From Gemmiger formicilis (lineage in GTDB: Bacteria; Bacillota; Clostridia; Oscillospirales; Ruminococcaceae), in contig NZ_JACJJP010000003.1 of the NCBI RefSeq assembly GCF_016900095.1, positions 1-64,000 of the forward strand: a stretch of DNA of 64,000 bases, in the 5' to 3' direction. This document shows positions 49,977 through 60,058 of this stretch, piece by piece. A program made the translations under genes and the position numbers. Within the stretch, counting starts at the first letter, position 1. Each line of letters opens with the position of its first letter. The notes under the pieces are model-generated. The model saw only the letters and a program-made list of their open reading frames with translations, had not been told where the DNA came from and did no database searches.

Positions 49977-52900
49977 ATGGTTTACCGCATTTATGTGGAG
50001 AAAAAGCCCGGCTTTGACGGCGAGGCTCAGGGTCTTTACCATGAGCTGACCGAACTGCTGGGTATCTCCACCCTGAAAAGCCTGCGCCTTCTGAACCGCT
50101 ACGACGTGGAGGGCATCGACCGCGACCTGTTCGAGAAGGCCGTGCCCACCGTGTTCAGCGAACCCCCGGTGGATGTGACCTACGACAAGCTGCCCGAGGG
50201 CGGCACCATCTTTGCGGTGGAGTATCTGCCCGGTCAGTTTGACCAGCGGGCGGATTCCGCCTCCCAGTGCATCCAGCTGCTGAGCCAGGGCGAACGTCCC
50301 GACGTGCGCAGCGCCCGGGTGTACATTCTGGAAGGCGATCTGTCCGAGGAGGACCTGGCTGCCATCAAGAAGTATGTCATCAACCCGGTGGAAGCCCGGG
50401 AAGCCAGCCTGGAAGAACGCCAGACCCTGAAGATGGAGTTTGCCGTGCCTTCCGCCGTGGAGACCCTGACCGGCTTCATCGGCATGGACGACGATGCGCT
50501 GGAAGCCTTTCGTCAGGAGAAGGGTCTGGCCATGGACCACGCCGACATCGTGTTCTGCCAGAACTATTTCCGCAGCGAAGACCGCGACCCCACCATCACC
50601 GAAATCCGGGTGATTGATACCTACTGGAGCGACCACTGCCGTCACACCACCTTCGGCACCATTCTGGACAATGTGACCATCGATGACGAGATCGTCAAGG
50701 CGGCCTTTGACCGCTACATGGCCCTGCGGGAGGAAACCGGCCGCAACGCCAAAAACCGCACCCTGATGGACTGCGCCACCATCGGCGCCAAGGCCCTGAA
50801 GCAGCGCGGCATCCTGAAGAATCTGGACGAGAGCGAAGAAATCAACGCCTGCACCGTCAAGATCAAGTGTGATGTGGACGGCGAACAGCAGGACTGGCTG
50901 TTCTTGTTCAAGAACGAAACCCACAACCACCCCACCGAGATCGAGCCTTTCGGCGGCGCAGCCACCTGCATCGGCGGCGCCATCCGCGATCCCCTGTCCG
51001 GCCGCAGCTATGTCTATCAGGCCATGCGCGTGACCGGCGCCGGCGATCCGCTGAAGCCTGTCTCCGAGACCATGCCCGGTAAGCTGCCCCAGCGCAAGCT
51101 GGTGACCACCGCTGCCCAGGGCTATTCCAGCTACGGCAACCAGATCGGTCTGGCCACCGGCCAGGTGGATGAGCTGTATCATCCCGGTTATGTGGCCAAG
51201 CGCATGGAGATTGGTGCCGTGGTGGGCGCCACCCCCGCCAGCCATGTGCGCCGGGAAGAGCCCGCCCCCGGGGATGTGATCATCCTGCTGGGCGGCCGCA
51301 CCGGCCGTGACGGCATTGGCGGCGCCACCGGTTCCAGCAAGGCCCACAAGCTGTCCAGCCTGGAAACCTGCGGTGCTGAGGTGCAGAAGGGCAATGCCCC
51401 CATCGAGCGCAAACTCCAGCGCCTGTTCCGCCGCGAGGATGCCTGCCGCATGATCAAGCGCTGCAACGACTTCGGCGCCGGCGGCGTCTCGGTGGCCATC
51501 GGCGAACTGGCCGACGGCCTGCACATCGATCTGAACAAGGTCACCAAGAAGTACGAGGGTCTGGACGGCACCGAGCTGGCCATCAGCGAGAGCCAGGAGC
51601 GCATGGCCGTGGCTGTGGCCCCCGAGGATGCCGACCGCTTCATTGCCCTAGCCAACGAAGAAAACCTGGAAGCCACCGTGGTGGCCACCGTCACCGAGGA
51701 AAAGCGGATGGTGGAGGAGTGGAACGGCACCCCCATTGTCAACCTGTCCCGGGAGTTCCTGAACTCCAACGGTGCCGAGCGCCACGCCGACGCCCACATT
51801 GAGGCCGGCAAGACCTGGAAGCCGAAATGGCCCGGCAACACTGTGGCCGAAAAGATGGAAGCCCTGGTCAGTGACCTGAACGTCTGCAGCAAGAAGGGTC
51901 TGGGTGAACGTTTTGACTCTACCATCGGCGCGGCCACCGTGCTGATGCCCTACGGCGGCAAGTACCAGCTGACCCCGGCCATGGCCATGGCGGCCAAACT
52001 GCCGGTGGACGGCGAAACCACCACCTGTTCCGGTATGGCTTGGGGCTTCAACCCCTACCTGACCGAAGCCGACCCCTACCGCGGCGCCTACATGGCCGTG
52101 GTGGAAAGCGTGACCAAGCTGGTCTGCGCCGGTTTCCATCATGAAGACATGTACCTGACCTTCCAGGAATACTTTGAGCACCTGGGCACCCAGCCGGAAC
52201 GCTGGGGCAAGCCTCTGGCCGCTCTGCTGGGCGCTCTGGACGCTCAGATGGGTCTGGGCATCGCATCTATCGGCGGCAAGGACAGCATGTCCGGCAGCTT
52301 CGAGGGCCTGGACGTGCCCCCCACGCTGGTCAGCTTCGCCACCGCCGTGGGCAACACCAAGGATGTGTTGAGCCCCGAATTCAAGAAGGCCAACAGCTCT
52401 GTGGTCATCCTGAAACCCCAGTACAAGGACGGTCTGCCCGAGGTCAACAGCTTGCTTTCCATCTACAAGATTGTGGAGCAGATGATCGACGAAGGCAAGG
52501 TCCTGGCTGCGGCCACCCCGGGCTTTGGCGGCATCGGCGAAGCCCTGTTCAAGATGTGCGTGGGCAACCATGTGGGGCTGAAGCTGAGCAAGGCCATCCG
52601 CCCCGAGCGGCTGTTTGAGCCCTGCTACGGCGCCGTGATTCTGGAACTGCTGGATGCCACCGCCGGCGAATTCCTGGGCTTCACCACCGTGGATTACACC
52701 ATGTGCGTGGACGACGAGGAACTGGATCTGGCCCATCTGCAGGAACTGTGGGAGCGCAAGCTGGAGCCGGTCTTCCCCTACCGCCGTGCCGGCGAGGAGG
52801 TCAAGGCCCTGGAATACCACTGCAATCCCTTCCAGCGCGTGGCTCCGGCCGTTCGGCTGGCCACACCGCGGGTCATTATTCCCGTCTTCCCGGGCACCAA

Positions 52901-53663
52901 CTGCGAGTACGACACCGCACGGGCCTTCCGCCGCGCCGGCGGTGACCCCCATGTGCTGGTGCTGAAGAACCTGACCCCCGCCGATGTGGCCGAGAGCTGC
53001 GAAGCCCTGGTCAAGGAGATCGACGCGGCCCAGATTCTGATGCTGCCGGGTGGTTTCTCCGGCGGCGACGAACCCGACGGTTCCGCCAAGTTCATTGCCG
53101 CGTTCTTCCGCGCTCCGGCCGTGGCCGACGCGGTGAACCGCCTGCTGAACGAGCGCGACGGTCTGGCCCTGGGCATCTGCAACGGTTTCCAAGCACTGAT
53201 CAAGCTGGGCCTTGTTCCCTATGGCGAGATCCGGCCCATCACCAAGGACGACCCGACCCTGACCTTCAACACCGTGCACCGTCACCAGAGCATGCTGGTG
53301 CGCACCCGCGTAGCCTCCAACAAGAGCCCGTGGCTGTCCGAGTGCGACGTGAACGACGAACACCTGATTGCCATCAGCCACGGCGAAGGCCGGTTTGTGT
53401 GCAGCGATGAACTGCTGCAGCAGCTGATTGCCAACGGTCAGGTGGCCACCCAGTACGTGGATCTGAACTGCGTGCCCACCATGGACCAGCGCTACAACCC
53501 CAACGGCAGTGTGCTGGCCATCGAAGGCATCACCAGCCCGGACGGCCGTGTGTTCGGCAAGATGGGTCACAGCGAACGCAGCGCCGACCAGCTGTACAAG
53601 AATGTGGGCGGCGACAAGTATCAGCCCATCTTTGAGGGCGGCGTGAACTACTTCAAGCTGTGA
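49977..53663 (+). CDS. purL: FGAM synthase, one-piece PurL (Clostridia type)
   Basis: 1228 residues combining what Bacillus makes as PurS, PurL and PurQ. N-terminal PurS-like region (about 1-150), synthetase domain with YWSDHCRHTTF (about 218-228) and FKNETHNHPTEIEPFGGAATC, duplicated AIR-synthase-like halves, and a C-terminal class I glutaminase (about 965-1228) with nucleophile in LGICNGFQ (Cys about 1067) and HGEGRF. Shorter than the E. coli form (1295) and typical for Clostridia and Bacteroides. Lies 14 bases after purD. Confidence 0.95.
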   Translation: MVYRIYVEKKPGFDGEAQGLYHELTELLGISTLKSLRLLNRYDVEGIDRDLFEKAVPTVFSEPPVDVTYDKLPEGGTIFAVEYLPGQFDQRADSASQCIQLLSQGERPDVRSARVYILEGDLSEEDLAAIKKYVINPVEAREASLEERQTLKMEFAVPSAVETLTGFIGMDDDALEAFRQEKGLAMDHADIVFCQNYFRSEDRDPTITEIRVIDTYWSDHCRHTTFGTILDNVTIDDEIVKAAFDRYMALREETGRNAKNRTLMDCATIGAKALKQRGILKNLDESEEINACTVKIKCDVDGEQQDWLFLFKNETHNHPTEIEPFGGAATCIGGAIRDPLSGRSYVYQAMRVTGAGDPLKPVSETMPGKLPQRKLVTTAAQGYSSYGNQIGLATGQVDELYHPGYVAKRMEIGAVVGATPASHVRREEPAPGDVIILLGGRTGRDGIGGATGSSKAHKLSSLETCGAEVQKGNAPIERKLQRLFRREDACRMIKRCNDFGAGGVSVAIGELADGLHIDLNKVTKKYEGLDGTELAISESQERMAVAVAPEDADRFIALANEENLEATVVATVTEEKRMVEEWNGTPIVNLSREFLNSNGAERHADAHIEAGKTWKPKWPGNTVAEKMEALVSDLNVCSKKGLGERFDSTIGAATVLMPYGGKYQLTPAMAMAAKLPVDGETTTCSGMAWGFNPYLTEADPYRGAYMAVVESVTKLVCAGFHHEDMYLTFQEYFEHLGTQPERWGKPLAALLGALDAQMGLGIASIGGKDSMSGSFEGLDVPPTLVSFATAVGNTKDVLSPEFKKANSSVVILKPQYKDGLPEVNSLLSIYKIVEQMIDEGKVLAAATPGFGGIGEALFKMCVGNHVGLKLSKAIRPERLFEPCYGAVILELLDATAGEFLGFTTVDYTMCVDDEELDLAHLQELWERKLEPVFPYRRAGEEVKALEYHCNPFQRVAPAVRLATPRVIIPVFPGTNCEYDTARAFRRAGGDPHVLVLKNLTPADVAESCEALVKEIDAAQILMLPGGFSGGDEPDGSAKFIAAFFRAPAVADAVNRLLNERDGLALGICNGFQALIKLGLVPYGEIRPITKDDPTLTFNTVHRHQSMLVRTRVASNKSPWLSECDVNDEHLIAISHGEGRFVCSDELLQQLIANGQVATQYVDLNCVPTMDQRYNPNGSVLAIEGITSPDGRVFGKMGHSERSADQLYKNVGGDKYQPIFEGGVNYFKL

Positions 53664-53699
53664 TGCACCCCACCCCCGACAGATAAGGAGAATCTTTCA

Positions 53700-55133
53700 A
53701 TGGCACATGATCGTTATATCTCGCCCTTCTCCACCCGGTATGCTTCGGACGAGATGCAGTATATTTTTTCCGATGACAACAAGTTCCGCACCTGGCGCCG
53801 CCTGTGGATTGCCCTGGCCAAGGCCGAGCAGAAGCAGGGTCTGGACATCACCGATGAACAGATTGCCGAGCTGGAAGCCCACAAGGACGACATCAACTAC
53901 GAGGAAGCCGCCGCACGGGAAAAGCTGGTTCGCCATGACGTGATGAGCCACGTCTATGCTTACGGCCTGCAGTGCCCCCATGCCAAGGGCATCATCCATC
54001 TGGGCGCCACCAGCTGCTATGTGGGTGACAACACCGACGTCATCATCATGCGGCAGGGCCTGGAACTGGTGCGCAAAAAGATCATCGGCACCCTGGCCAA
54101 TCTGGCCAAGTTTGCCGACGAGTACAAGGACATGCCCTGCCTGGCCTACACCCACTGCCAGCCCGCTCAGCTGACCACCGTGGGCAAGCGTGCCACGCTG
54201 TGGATGAACGAGCTGTACATGGACCTGAACGAGATTGAGCACCAGGCTTCCGAGTTGGCGCTGCGCGGCGTGAAGGGTACCACCGGCACCCAGGCCAGCT
54301 TTATGGAGCTGTTCGGCGGCGATTCCGCCAAGGTCAAGGCTGTGGAAGCCGACGTCTGCGCCCAGATGGGCTTTGACAAGGTTGTTCCGGTCTGCGGCCA
54401 GACCTACAGCCGCAAGGTGGACTACAATGTGCTGTCCGCCCTGGCTGGTCTTGCCCAGAGCGCCATGAAGATGGCCACCGACATCCGTCTGCTGGCCAAC
54501 TTCAAGGAGATGGAAGAACCCTTTGAAAAGAACCAGATCGGTTCTTCCGCCATGCCTTACAAGCGCAACCCCATGCGCTGCGAGCGCATCTGCGCCTTGT
54601 CCCGCTACCTGATGATCGACGTGCTGAACCCCGCCGTGACCGCCGGCACCCAGTGGTTTGAACGCACCCTGGACGACAGTGCCAACAAGCGCATCGCCAT
54701 GGCCGAGGGCTTCCTGGCCGCCGACGCCATCCTGAACATTCTGCTGAACGTTTCGGACGGTCTGGTGGTGTATCCCAAGGTCATCCGCAGCCGCGTGATG
54801 GCGGAACTGCCCTTCATGGCCAGTGAGAACATCATGATGAAGGCCGTGAAGAAGGGCGGCGACCGTCAGGAACTGCACGAGCGTCTGCGCGAACACGCCG
54901 TGGCCGCTGCCGCTGTGGTCAAGCAGGAAGGCAAGCCCAACGACATGATTGCCCGTGTGGAAGCCGACCCGGCCTTCGGCCTGTCCCGTGAAGAGATCGA
55001 AGCGGAACTGACCCCGGAAGCCTTCACCGGCCGCGCTCCCGAACAGGTGGAAGAATACCTGAACGAATACATCCGTCCCCTGCTGGCCACCAACCCCGAC
55101 GCCCTAGGCCAGAAAGCGGAACTGAGCGTGTAA
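53700..55133 (+). CDS. purB: Adenylosuccinate lyase
   Basis: Cleaves fumarate from SAICAR and from adenylosuccinate. 477 residues: SRYASDEM-like opening (STRYASDEMQYIFSDD), HDVMSHVYAYG, TSCYVGDNTD, TGTQASFMELF and the signature GSSAMPYKRNPMR (about 281-293). Length as in the human-type/Clostridia branch. AAGGAG lies 10 bases before the ATG. Last gene of the operon. Confidence 0.96.
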   Translation: MAHDRYISPFSTRYASDEMQYIFSDDNKFRTWRRLWIALAKAEQKQGLDITDEQIAELEAHKDDINYEEAAAREKLVRHDVMSHVYAYGLQCPHAKGIIHLGATSCYVGDNTDVIIMRQGLELVRKKIIGTLANLAKFADEYKDMPCLAYTHCQPAQLTTVGKRATLWMNELYMDLNEIEHQASELALRGVKGTTGTQASFMELFGGDSAKVKAVEADVCAQMGFDKVVPVCGQTYSRKVDYNVLSALAGLAQSAMKMATDIRLLANFKEMEEPFEKNQIGSSAMPYKRNPMRCERICALSRYLMIDVLNPAVTAGTQWFERTLDDSANKRIAMAEGFLAADAILNILLNVSDGLVVYPKVIRSRVMAELPFMASENIMMKAVKKGGDRQELHERLREHAVAAAAVVKQEGKPNDMIARVEADPAFGLSREEIEAELTPEAFTGRAPEQVEEYLNEYIRPLLATNPDALGQKAELSV

Positions 55134-55152
55134 TCCGCTCAAACGTGTAGCA

Positions 55153-55206
55153 TTAAAAAAATCCCCCGCAGCTTTCCGTACAGGAAATGCTGCGGGGGAT
55201 TTTTGT
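55153..55206. terminator. Bidirectional terminator after purB
   Basis: AATCCCCCGCAGC / GCTGCGGGGGATT stem with A7 on the left and T5 on the right; also ends the convergent ftsQ transcript. Confidence 0.92.
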
Positions 55207-55222
55207 CTGTGCTGTCTGTGAA

Positions 55223-56452
55223 TCAGCCTTCCGGCGCCGGGGTTGCTTCCGGGGCCGGGGTGGGCTCGGCGGCATCTCCGCCTTCCGTGCTGTCCCCTGT
55301 CTCCGCTTGTGCTTCGGGGGTAGGCGCCGGAGTGGGGGTGCTGGTATCGCTGTTGAAGGTAGCTTCGATGTTGCCGTCCTCCATCTGTCGGCTCACATCC
55401 AGGGTGCCACGGTCGGAAGCGGTCAGGCCCGTCCCGTCCTTGTCCAGAATCAGGTTGGCCGCAAACCGAACCTTGTAATCCAGGTTGTTTCCGGTACCCA
55501 GCGTGACCGAAACGCGGCCCTGGTAAAGGAAATTCAACTCGGTAAGGTCAGACATATCAATGATGGAGATGCCGTCCAGCAGGCCATTGGTATCCAGTTC
55601 CTGCATAAGTTGCTCCAGGGTATCCTGGGCGGAGATATGGCTGGTTTCGGCGGTGGCCTGGTCCTGGTTCTGGGCCTGCAGCACCAAGAAACTGCCCGGT
55701 GTGGTGGCCTGGCCCTGGGGCAGGTCCGCTTCCAGCCAGATGAGGTTTTCCGGCTGGCTGTCACTGGTGCGCAGCACCTTGAGATGGTCGCTGAGAACCA
55801 GCCACTGGCCGTTGTACTCCAGCATAAAGCGCTCGGTGGCAGGCTGTACCTTCACCACCACCGTGCCCGGCATCTGGGTGCCCACTTCGGCCACATCCAG
55901 ATAGGGCAGGCTGTTGAGCAGAATCTGGGACTTTTCTTTGGCGGAGAACCCGAACAAGTTATCCCCTTCCGCAATTCCCAACAGATCAATGATCTGGTCT
56001 TCCGAGTAAATGCCGGTGTTGGCCGGGGTGGAACCGTCGGTGTTTTCGATGCGGAAATCGGTAACCTTGAACAACAGGTTGATGGAAAGCACAATGCCTC
56101 CGATGAGCGCTGCCAGCACCACCAGCATGCCCAGAATGGCGCGATGCCGGCGTCGGCGCAGCTGTTCCGCATGGGTCACACGTCGCGGCGGACGACGGTT
56201 GGGGTTGGGGCGGTATGCCGCCTTCTGGGGATTCTGCGGAGCTTGCGGACGGCGCTGGGCATTGTTGGGCGCGGGCCTTGAACGCCCGGCGGTGTTGGCC
56301 TGGCGCTGGGATCCCGGCTGCTGGGCCGGGCGTTGTGCCGGAGTTTGCTTGGTCAGCCCCAGGCGGCTTTTCATGCTGCGGGGCGGCTGGCGGCGGTTGG
56401 GCGGCGGGGTCGCGGCGGCTTTTTGCCGGCGGTTGCGCTGGTTGCGGTCCAT
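55223..56452 (-). CDS. ftsQ: Cell division protein FtsQ/DivIB
   Basis: 409 residues: a basic Pro/Gln/Arg-rich cytoplasmic tail of about 105 residues, one membrane segment (about 106-128), a POTRA domain (FKVTDFRIEN...IIDLLGIAEGDNLF, about 130-210), a beta domain, and a C-terminal Pro/Thr/Glu-rich tail of about 45 residues. Part of the septal divisome bridging to FtsL/FtsB. Both tails are longer than in most DivIB proteins. Last visible gene of the cell wall cluster on this strand. Confidence 0.85.
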   Translation of the reverse strand: MDRNQRNRRQKAAATPPPNRRQPPRSMKSRLGLTKQTPAQRPAQQPGSQRQANTAGRSRPAPNNAQRRPQAPQNPQKAAYRPNPNRRPPRRVTHAEQLRRRRHRAILGMLVVLAALIGGIVLSINLLFKVTDFRIENTDGSTPANTGIYSEDQIIDLLGIAEGDNLFGFSAKEKSQILLNSLPYLDVAEVGTQMPGTVVVKVQPATERFMLEYNGQWLVLSDHLKVLRTSDSQPENLIWLEADLPQGQATTPGSFLVLQAQNQDQATAETSHISAQDTLEQLMQELDTNGLLDGISIIDMSDLTELNFLYQGRVSVTLGTGNNLDYKVRFAANLILDKDGTGLTASDRGTLDVSRQMEDGNIEATFNSDTSTPTPAPTPEAQAETGDSTEGGDAAEPTPAPEATPAPEG

Positions 56453-56500
56453 CCGCGGCCTCCTTTCTCTATGGTGGAATCAATCGGTCTGTACGCGGAA

Positions 56501-56525
56501 AACGCCCCGCGCAGGGTGGGGCGTT
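56501..56525 (-). terminator. Possible terminator between murG and ftsQ
   Basis: Minus-strand AACGCCCC / GGGGCGTT stem with a 9-base loop and TTTTCC behind. Partial termination would lower ftsQ relative to murG. Confidence 0.55.
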
Positions 56526-56531
56526 CAGTGC

Positions 56532-57656
56532 TCAGCGGCCCGTCTTGACCAAGGCGAGCAGCCGTTCGGTAATCATATCCAGACTGCGGGGCTGGGCCAG
56601 CGTACGGGCCTGCTGCCCCATCTTTGCCAGTCTGCCGGGGGTGGCCAGCAGGCCTTCCACGGTTTCAATCAGCTTTTCCGAGGTCAGGTCCTTCTCCTCA
56701 ATGACCACGGCCGCGCCGGCATTTTGCAGTTCCAGAGCATTGTAATACTGGTGATTTTCGGCCACATTGGGGCTGGGCACCAGGATAGACGCCCGGCCCA
56801 TGGCTTCCAGTTCCGCCAGGGTCAGGGCACCGGACCGGGAAATCACCAGGTCTGCCGCCGCCAACAGTTCCGGCATGTTGTTGATATATTCCTTGACCAC
56901 CAGATCGGGGCCGGGGGTGAAGCCTTCCTGGACAGCCAGGTCCTTGAACAGCTGGACCCCGCGGCTGCCGGTGGCGTGCAGATGCAGAATATTCTGGTGA
57001 GTCTTCTGTTCCCAACCGCACAGAGCCCCCACCACTTCGTTGATCCGGCGGGCGCCCAGGCTGCCGCCGAAGCTGAGAATCACCGTGCGGTCCCCCGCTC
57101 CGATGGCGGCGCGGGCGGCGGCCCGATCCTGGGTGAGAATTTCGGGGCGGACAGGGTTGCCCACCACCAGGGTCTTATCCGGGGCGCCCAGTTTTTCCAC
57201 CGCAGCGGCGCTGGCTGCAAAGACCACATCCACATCCTTGGCCAACAGTTTGTTGGTCACGCCGGGAAAAGCATTCTGTTCATGAATGGCTGTTTTGATG
57301 CCCTTTTTGGCCGCAGCCCGGACCACCGGTCCGCTGACATACCCGCCGCAGCCAATAACCAGGTCCGGCTGTACTTCCCGCAGGATGACCGCGGTGCGCG
57401 GCCCGGACAAGGCCAGGTGATAGATGGCCTGGAAGTTGCGGGCAATGTTTTTGGGGGTCAGACGGCGCTGGAAACCGTTGATTTCGATATGATGGAAAGG
57501 ATATCCGGCAGCGGTGACAAGGCCGTATTCCATACCTTCCCGCCGCCCCGCAAAATGGATTTCGGCGGTGGGATCAGCCTTTTTCAGCGCACCGGCAATG
57601 GCCAACGCAGGGTTGATATGTCCGGCTGTTCCGCCGGCAGCAATCAAAACACGCAT
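56532..57656 (-). CDS. murG: MurG, lipid I to lipid II GlcNAc transferase
   Basis: 374 residues, GT-B fold (GT28). AAGGTAGHINPALAIA (about 7-22), IGCGGYVSGPVVRAA, LSFGGSLGARRIN and SRSGALTLAELEAMG (UDP-GlcNAc site). Membrane-associated at the inner face, final cytoplasmic step of peptidoglycan precursor synthesis. Downstream of ftsW in the usual order. Confidence 0.96.
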   Translation of the reverse strand: MRVLIAAGGTAGHINPALAIAGALKKADPTAEIHFAGRREGMEYGLVTAAGYPFHHIEINGFQRRLTPKNIARNFQAIYHLALSGPRTAVILREVQPDLVIGCGGYVSGPVVRAAAKKGIKTAIHEQNAFPGVTNKLLAKDVDVVFAASAAAVEKLGAPDKTLVVGNPVRPEILTQDRAAARAAIGAGDRTVILSFGGSLGARRINEVVGALCGWEQKTHQNILHLHATGSRGVQLFKDLAVQEGFTPGPDLVVKEYINNMPELLAAADLVISRSGALTLAELEAMGRASILVPSPNVAENHQYYNALELQNAGAAVVIEEKDLTSEKLIETVEGLLATPGRLAKMGQQARTLAQPRSLDMITERLLALVKTGR

Positions 57657-57698
57657 GATGGTTCCTCTCTTTCCCTCAATACCCAGGCAACGACGGGA

Positions 57699-58994
57699 TC
57701 AGCCGCTGACATTTTCCCGCCGACGATACAGTTTTCGTGTGGGTTCTCCCCCGTGCAGGCGTTTCATCAGCTCTTCCTGGCTGCGCTGGCGCTGGGCCAT
57801 GATATGCGCATTGCCTGCCCGTGAAACGCTGAGCACCACGCCCATTTCGCAGAGCAGCAACAGCAGACTGGTGCCGCCGGAAGAGAAGAAAGGCAGACTG
57901 ATACCGGTGTTGGGCAAAGTGGCGGTCACCACACCGATATGACAGAACACCTGCCAGGCCACCTGGGCCATAATGCCGATGGACAACATACTGCCGAAAT
58001 AGTCGGGAGAGCGCAGGGCAATCAGGATTCCCTGCACCAGCAGGGCTGCAAACAGACCGATGCAAAGCACCGCGCCGATGAAGCCCAGCTCCTCGCACAC
58101 CACCGAGAAGATAAAGTCGTTGGTAGCCTCGGGCAGCCACAGTTGTTTCTGCCGGCTGTTGCCGATGCCCAATCCGGTCAGGCCGCCCGATGCAATGGAG
58201 TAAAGACTCTGTGTGGTCTGGTATCCCAGGTCCACGTCGCTTTCGGCAAACAGTCCCCAGGCACCCAGGCGCTCGTTGGCAACGTTGTTGCCTTTGGCGG
58301 TCAGCATCAGGAACAGACCGCCGCCCGCCACGCCGGCCATGACAGGCATCCAGCGCAGGGCACAGCCGCCGCAGAGCAGCATGGTACCCACGATCATACA
58401 GATCAGCAGGATGGCCGAGTTGTGGGGTTCCATACGCAGCAGCACCACAATGGGCAATACCGGCGCCACCGGAATAATCATCCCGTGCAGCAGACTTTTG
58501 CGCTGTTCATAGTATTTGTCGGTATACATGGCAATGCCCAGAATCACCGCAAACTTGGCGATCTCCGACGGCTGCAGGGTGGTGCCGAACAGGGTGACCC
58601 ACCGGTGCACGCCGTTGTACTCTTGACTGAACAGCGCCCACACCAGCAGGATCATCAGGATCACATACATGTGCCAGTACAGATGCCGCAGGGAGTGGTA
58701 GTCGATGTTGGAGATCAGGAACATGAGTACCACGCCCACCACAGCCAGAATTGCCTGCGGGGCTATGTAATGGTAGATATCATCGAAGCGGTAGTAGGCG
58801 GTCACATAGCTGGAAGAAAACAGCATGATGAGGCCGTAGCACAAAACCAGCATCAAGGTTCCCACGAACCCCCACGAGACAGGGCCCCGTTCCTCCTTGC
58901 GGAAAGCGGCGTCACGGAAAAATCGAATCAGGTTGCCAAGGGCAAGGTCAAGAAAACGTGCGGCTGTCACGGGCAGGTCCCTCCTTTCCTGCAA
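57699..58994 (-). CDS. ftsW: FtsW/SpoVE-type SEDS peptidoglycan glycosyltransferase
   Basis: 431 residues with about ten membrane segments. SEDS motifs: HRWVTLFGTTLQPSEIAKFA (about 130-149) and NTGISLPFFSSGGTSLLLLL near the C-terminus. Polymerises lipid II at the septum together with the class B PBP encoded upstream. Position between mraY and murG is the conserved one, but murD, which normally stands before it, is absent. Confidence 0.93.
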   Translation of the reverse strand: MQERRDLPVTAARFLDLALGNLIRFFRDAAFRKEERGPVSWGFVGTLMLVLCYGLIMLFSSSYVTAYYRFDDIYHYIAPQAILAVVGVVLMFLISNIDYHSLRHLYWHMYVILMILLVWALFSQEYNGVHRWVTLFGTTLQPSEIAKFAVILGIAMYTDKYYEQRKSLLHGMIIPVAPVLPIVVLLRMEPHNSAILLICMIVGTMLLCGGCALRWMPVMAGVAGGGLFLMLTAKGNNVANERLGAWGLFAESDVDLGYQTTQSLYSIASGGLTGLGIGNSRQKQLWLPEATNDFIFSVVCEELGFIGAVLCIGLFAALLVQGILIALRSPDYFGSMLSIGIMAQVAWQVFCHIGVVTATLPNTGISLPFFSSGGTSLLLLLCEMGVVLSVSRAGNAHIMAQRQRSQEELMKRLHGGEPTRKLYRRRENVSG

Positions 58995-59012
58995 AGGGAG
59001 CGGTGCAGGATG

Positions 59013-60026
59013 TTACGCAAGATAAATGTACAAAAGGCCCAGCGCCACACCCATCACGGCAATCAGGCTGAAGAAGGCATCGATGCGGGCCTCTTTCCAG
59101 CCGCGCATCTCAAAGGCGTGGTGGATCGGGGTCATGCGGAAGATGCGCTTGCCATGGGTGGCCTTGAAGTAAACGCGCTGGATCACAACGGTCATGGCAT
59201 CCCAGATAAAGACAATGCCAAAGAAAAATACCAGTTCGGGACGGCCCATCACAAAGGCCAGGGCCGTGACCATGCCGCCCAGGAACATGCTGCCGGTATC
59301 CCCCATGAACACCTTGGCGGGATAGAAGTTCCACACCAGGAAGCCGGCACAGGCGGCCGCCGTGGCGGTGGACAGCACCGCCACATGGTAGAAGCCAAGC
59401 ATGCTGGCAGCCAGAAGGTACCCCAGCATGGACACGAAGGTCACGCAGGAGCACAGGCCGTCCAGGCCGTCGGTGAGGTTGACGGCATTCACCAGGAAGA
59501 TGATGCCGAAAAATGCGATGGGATAATAGAAGATGCCCAGATCCACAGCCCCGACAGCGGGCACCATGATGATGGTGGTCATGAGCCCCAGGCTGTTCAG
59601 GCCGGCCATGAAGGCTCCGGTGACAATAAACTGCATGACCAGTTTCTGCCAGGCCAGCAGGCCCAGGTTGCGGTGGCGAACCACCTTGATGAAGTCATCC
59701 AGAAATCCGATGAGACCGGAGCCGAAAGCCAGGAACAGCACCAGCAGGCCGGCCTGCACCTGCTGCGGTGCCACCAGGTCCGGTGCGCGGGAGGAAAGCC
59801 CCGCATACACCAGGCCGCCTGCCAGCAGAATGCCCAGAATGAAGCACAGGCCTCCCATAGTGGGCGTGCCCTGCTTTTTATTGTGCCAGGTGGGTCCGTC
59901 CTCCCGGATGGTTTGGCCAAAATGCAGACGGCGCAACGCCGGGATCAGGAAAAAGCCCGAAACAACAGTGACGCAAAACGCCGCGATGGCCGCGGCGATC
60001 AGCATCCAGGACACGATCATCCCCAT
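59013..60026 (-). CDS. mraY: Phospho-MurNAc-pentapeptide transferase
   Basis: 337 residues, about ten membrane segments. GPTWHNKKQGTPTMGG, the catalytic aspartate region FLDDFIKV, NAVNLTDGLDGL, and HHAFEMRGWKE near the C-terminus. Makes lipid I on undecaprenyl phosphate. Confidence 0.96.
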   Translation of the reverse strand: MGMIVSWMLIAAAIAAFCVTVVSGFFLIPALRRLHFGQTIREDGPTWHNKKQGTPTMGGLCFILGILLAGGLVYAGLSSRAPDLVAPQQVQAGLLVLFLAFGSGLIGFLDDFIKVVRHRNLGLLAWQKLVMQFIVTGAFMAGLNSLGLMTTIIMVPAVGAVDLGIFYYPIAFFGIIFLVNAVNLTDGLDGLCSCVTFVSMLGYLLAASMLGFYHVAVLSTATAAACAGFLVWNFYPAKVFMGDTGSMFLGGMVTALAFVMGRPELVFFFGIVFIWDAMTVVIQRVYFKATHGKRIFRMTPIHHAFEMRGWKEARIDAFFSLIAVMGVALGLLYIYLA

Positions 60027-60058
60027 ATGGTAATTCCCCCAAAGATCAGGTTGTAGTC

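Noticed and set aside
57939-60056. A 705-codon plus-strand frame opposite ftsW and mraY
   Set aside because: Translation is His/Gln/Gly-rich, the usual mirror of membrane-protein genes; no start signals, and the opposite strand has clear SEDS and MraY genes.
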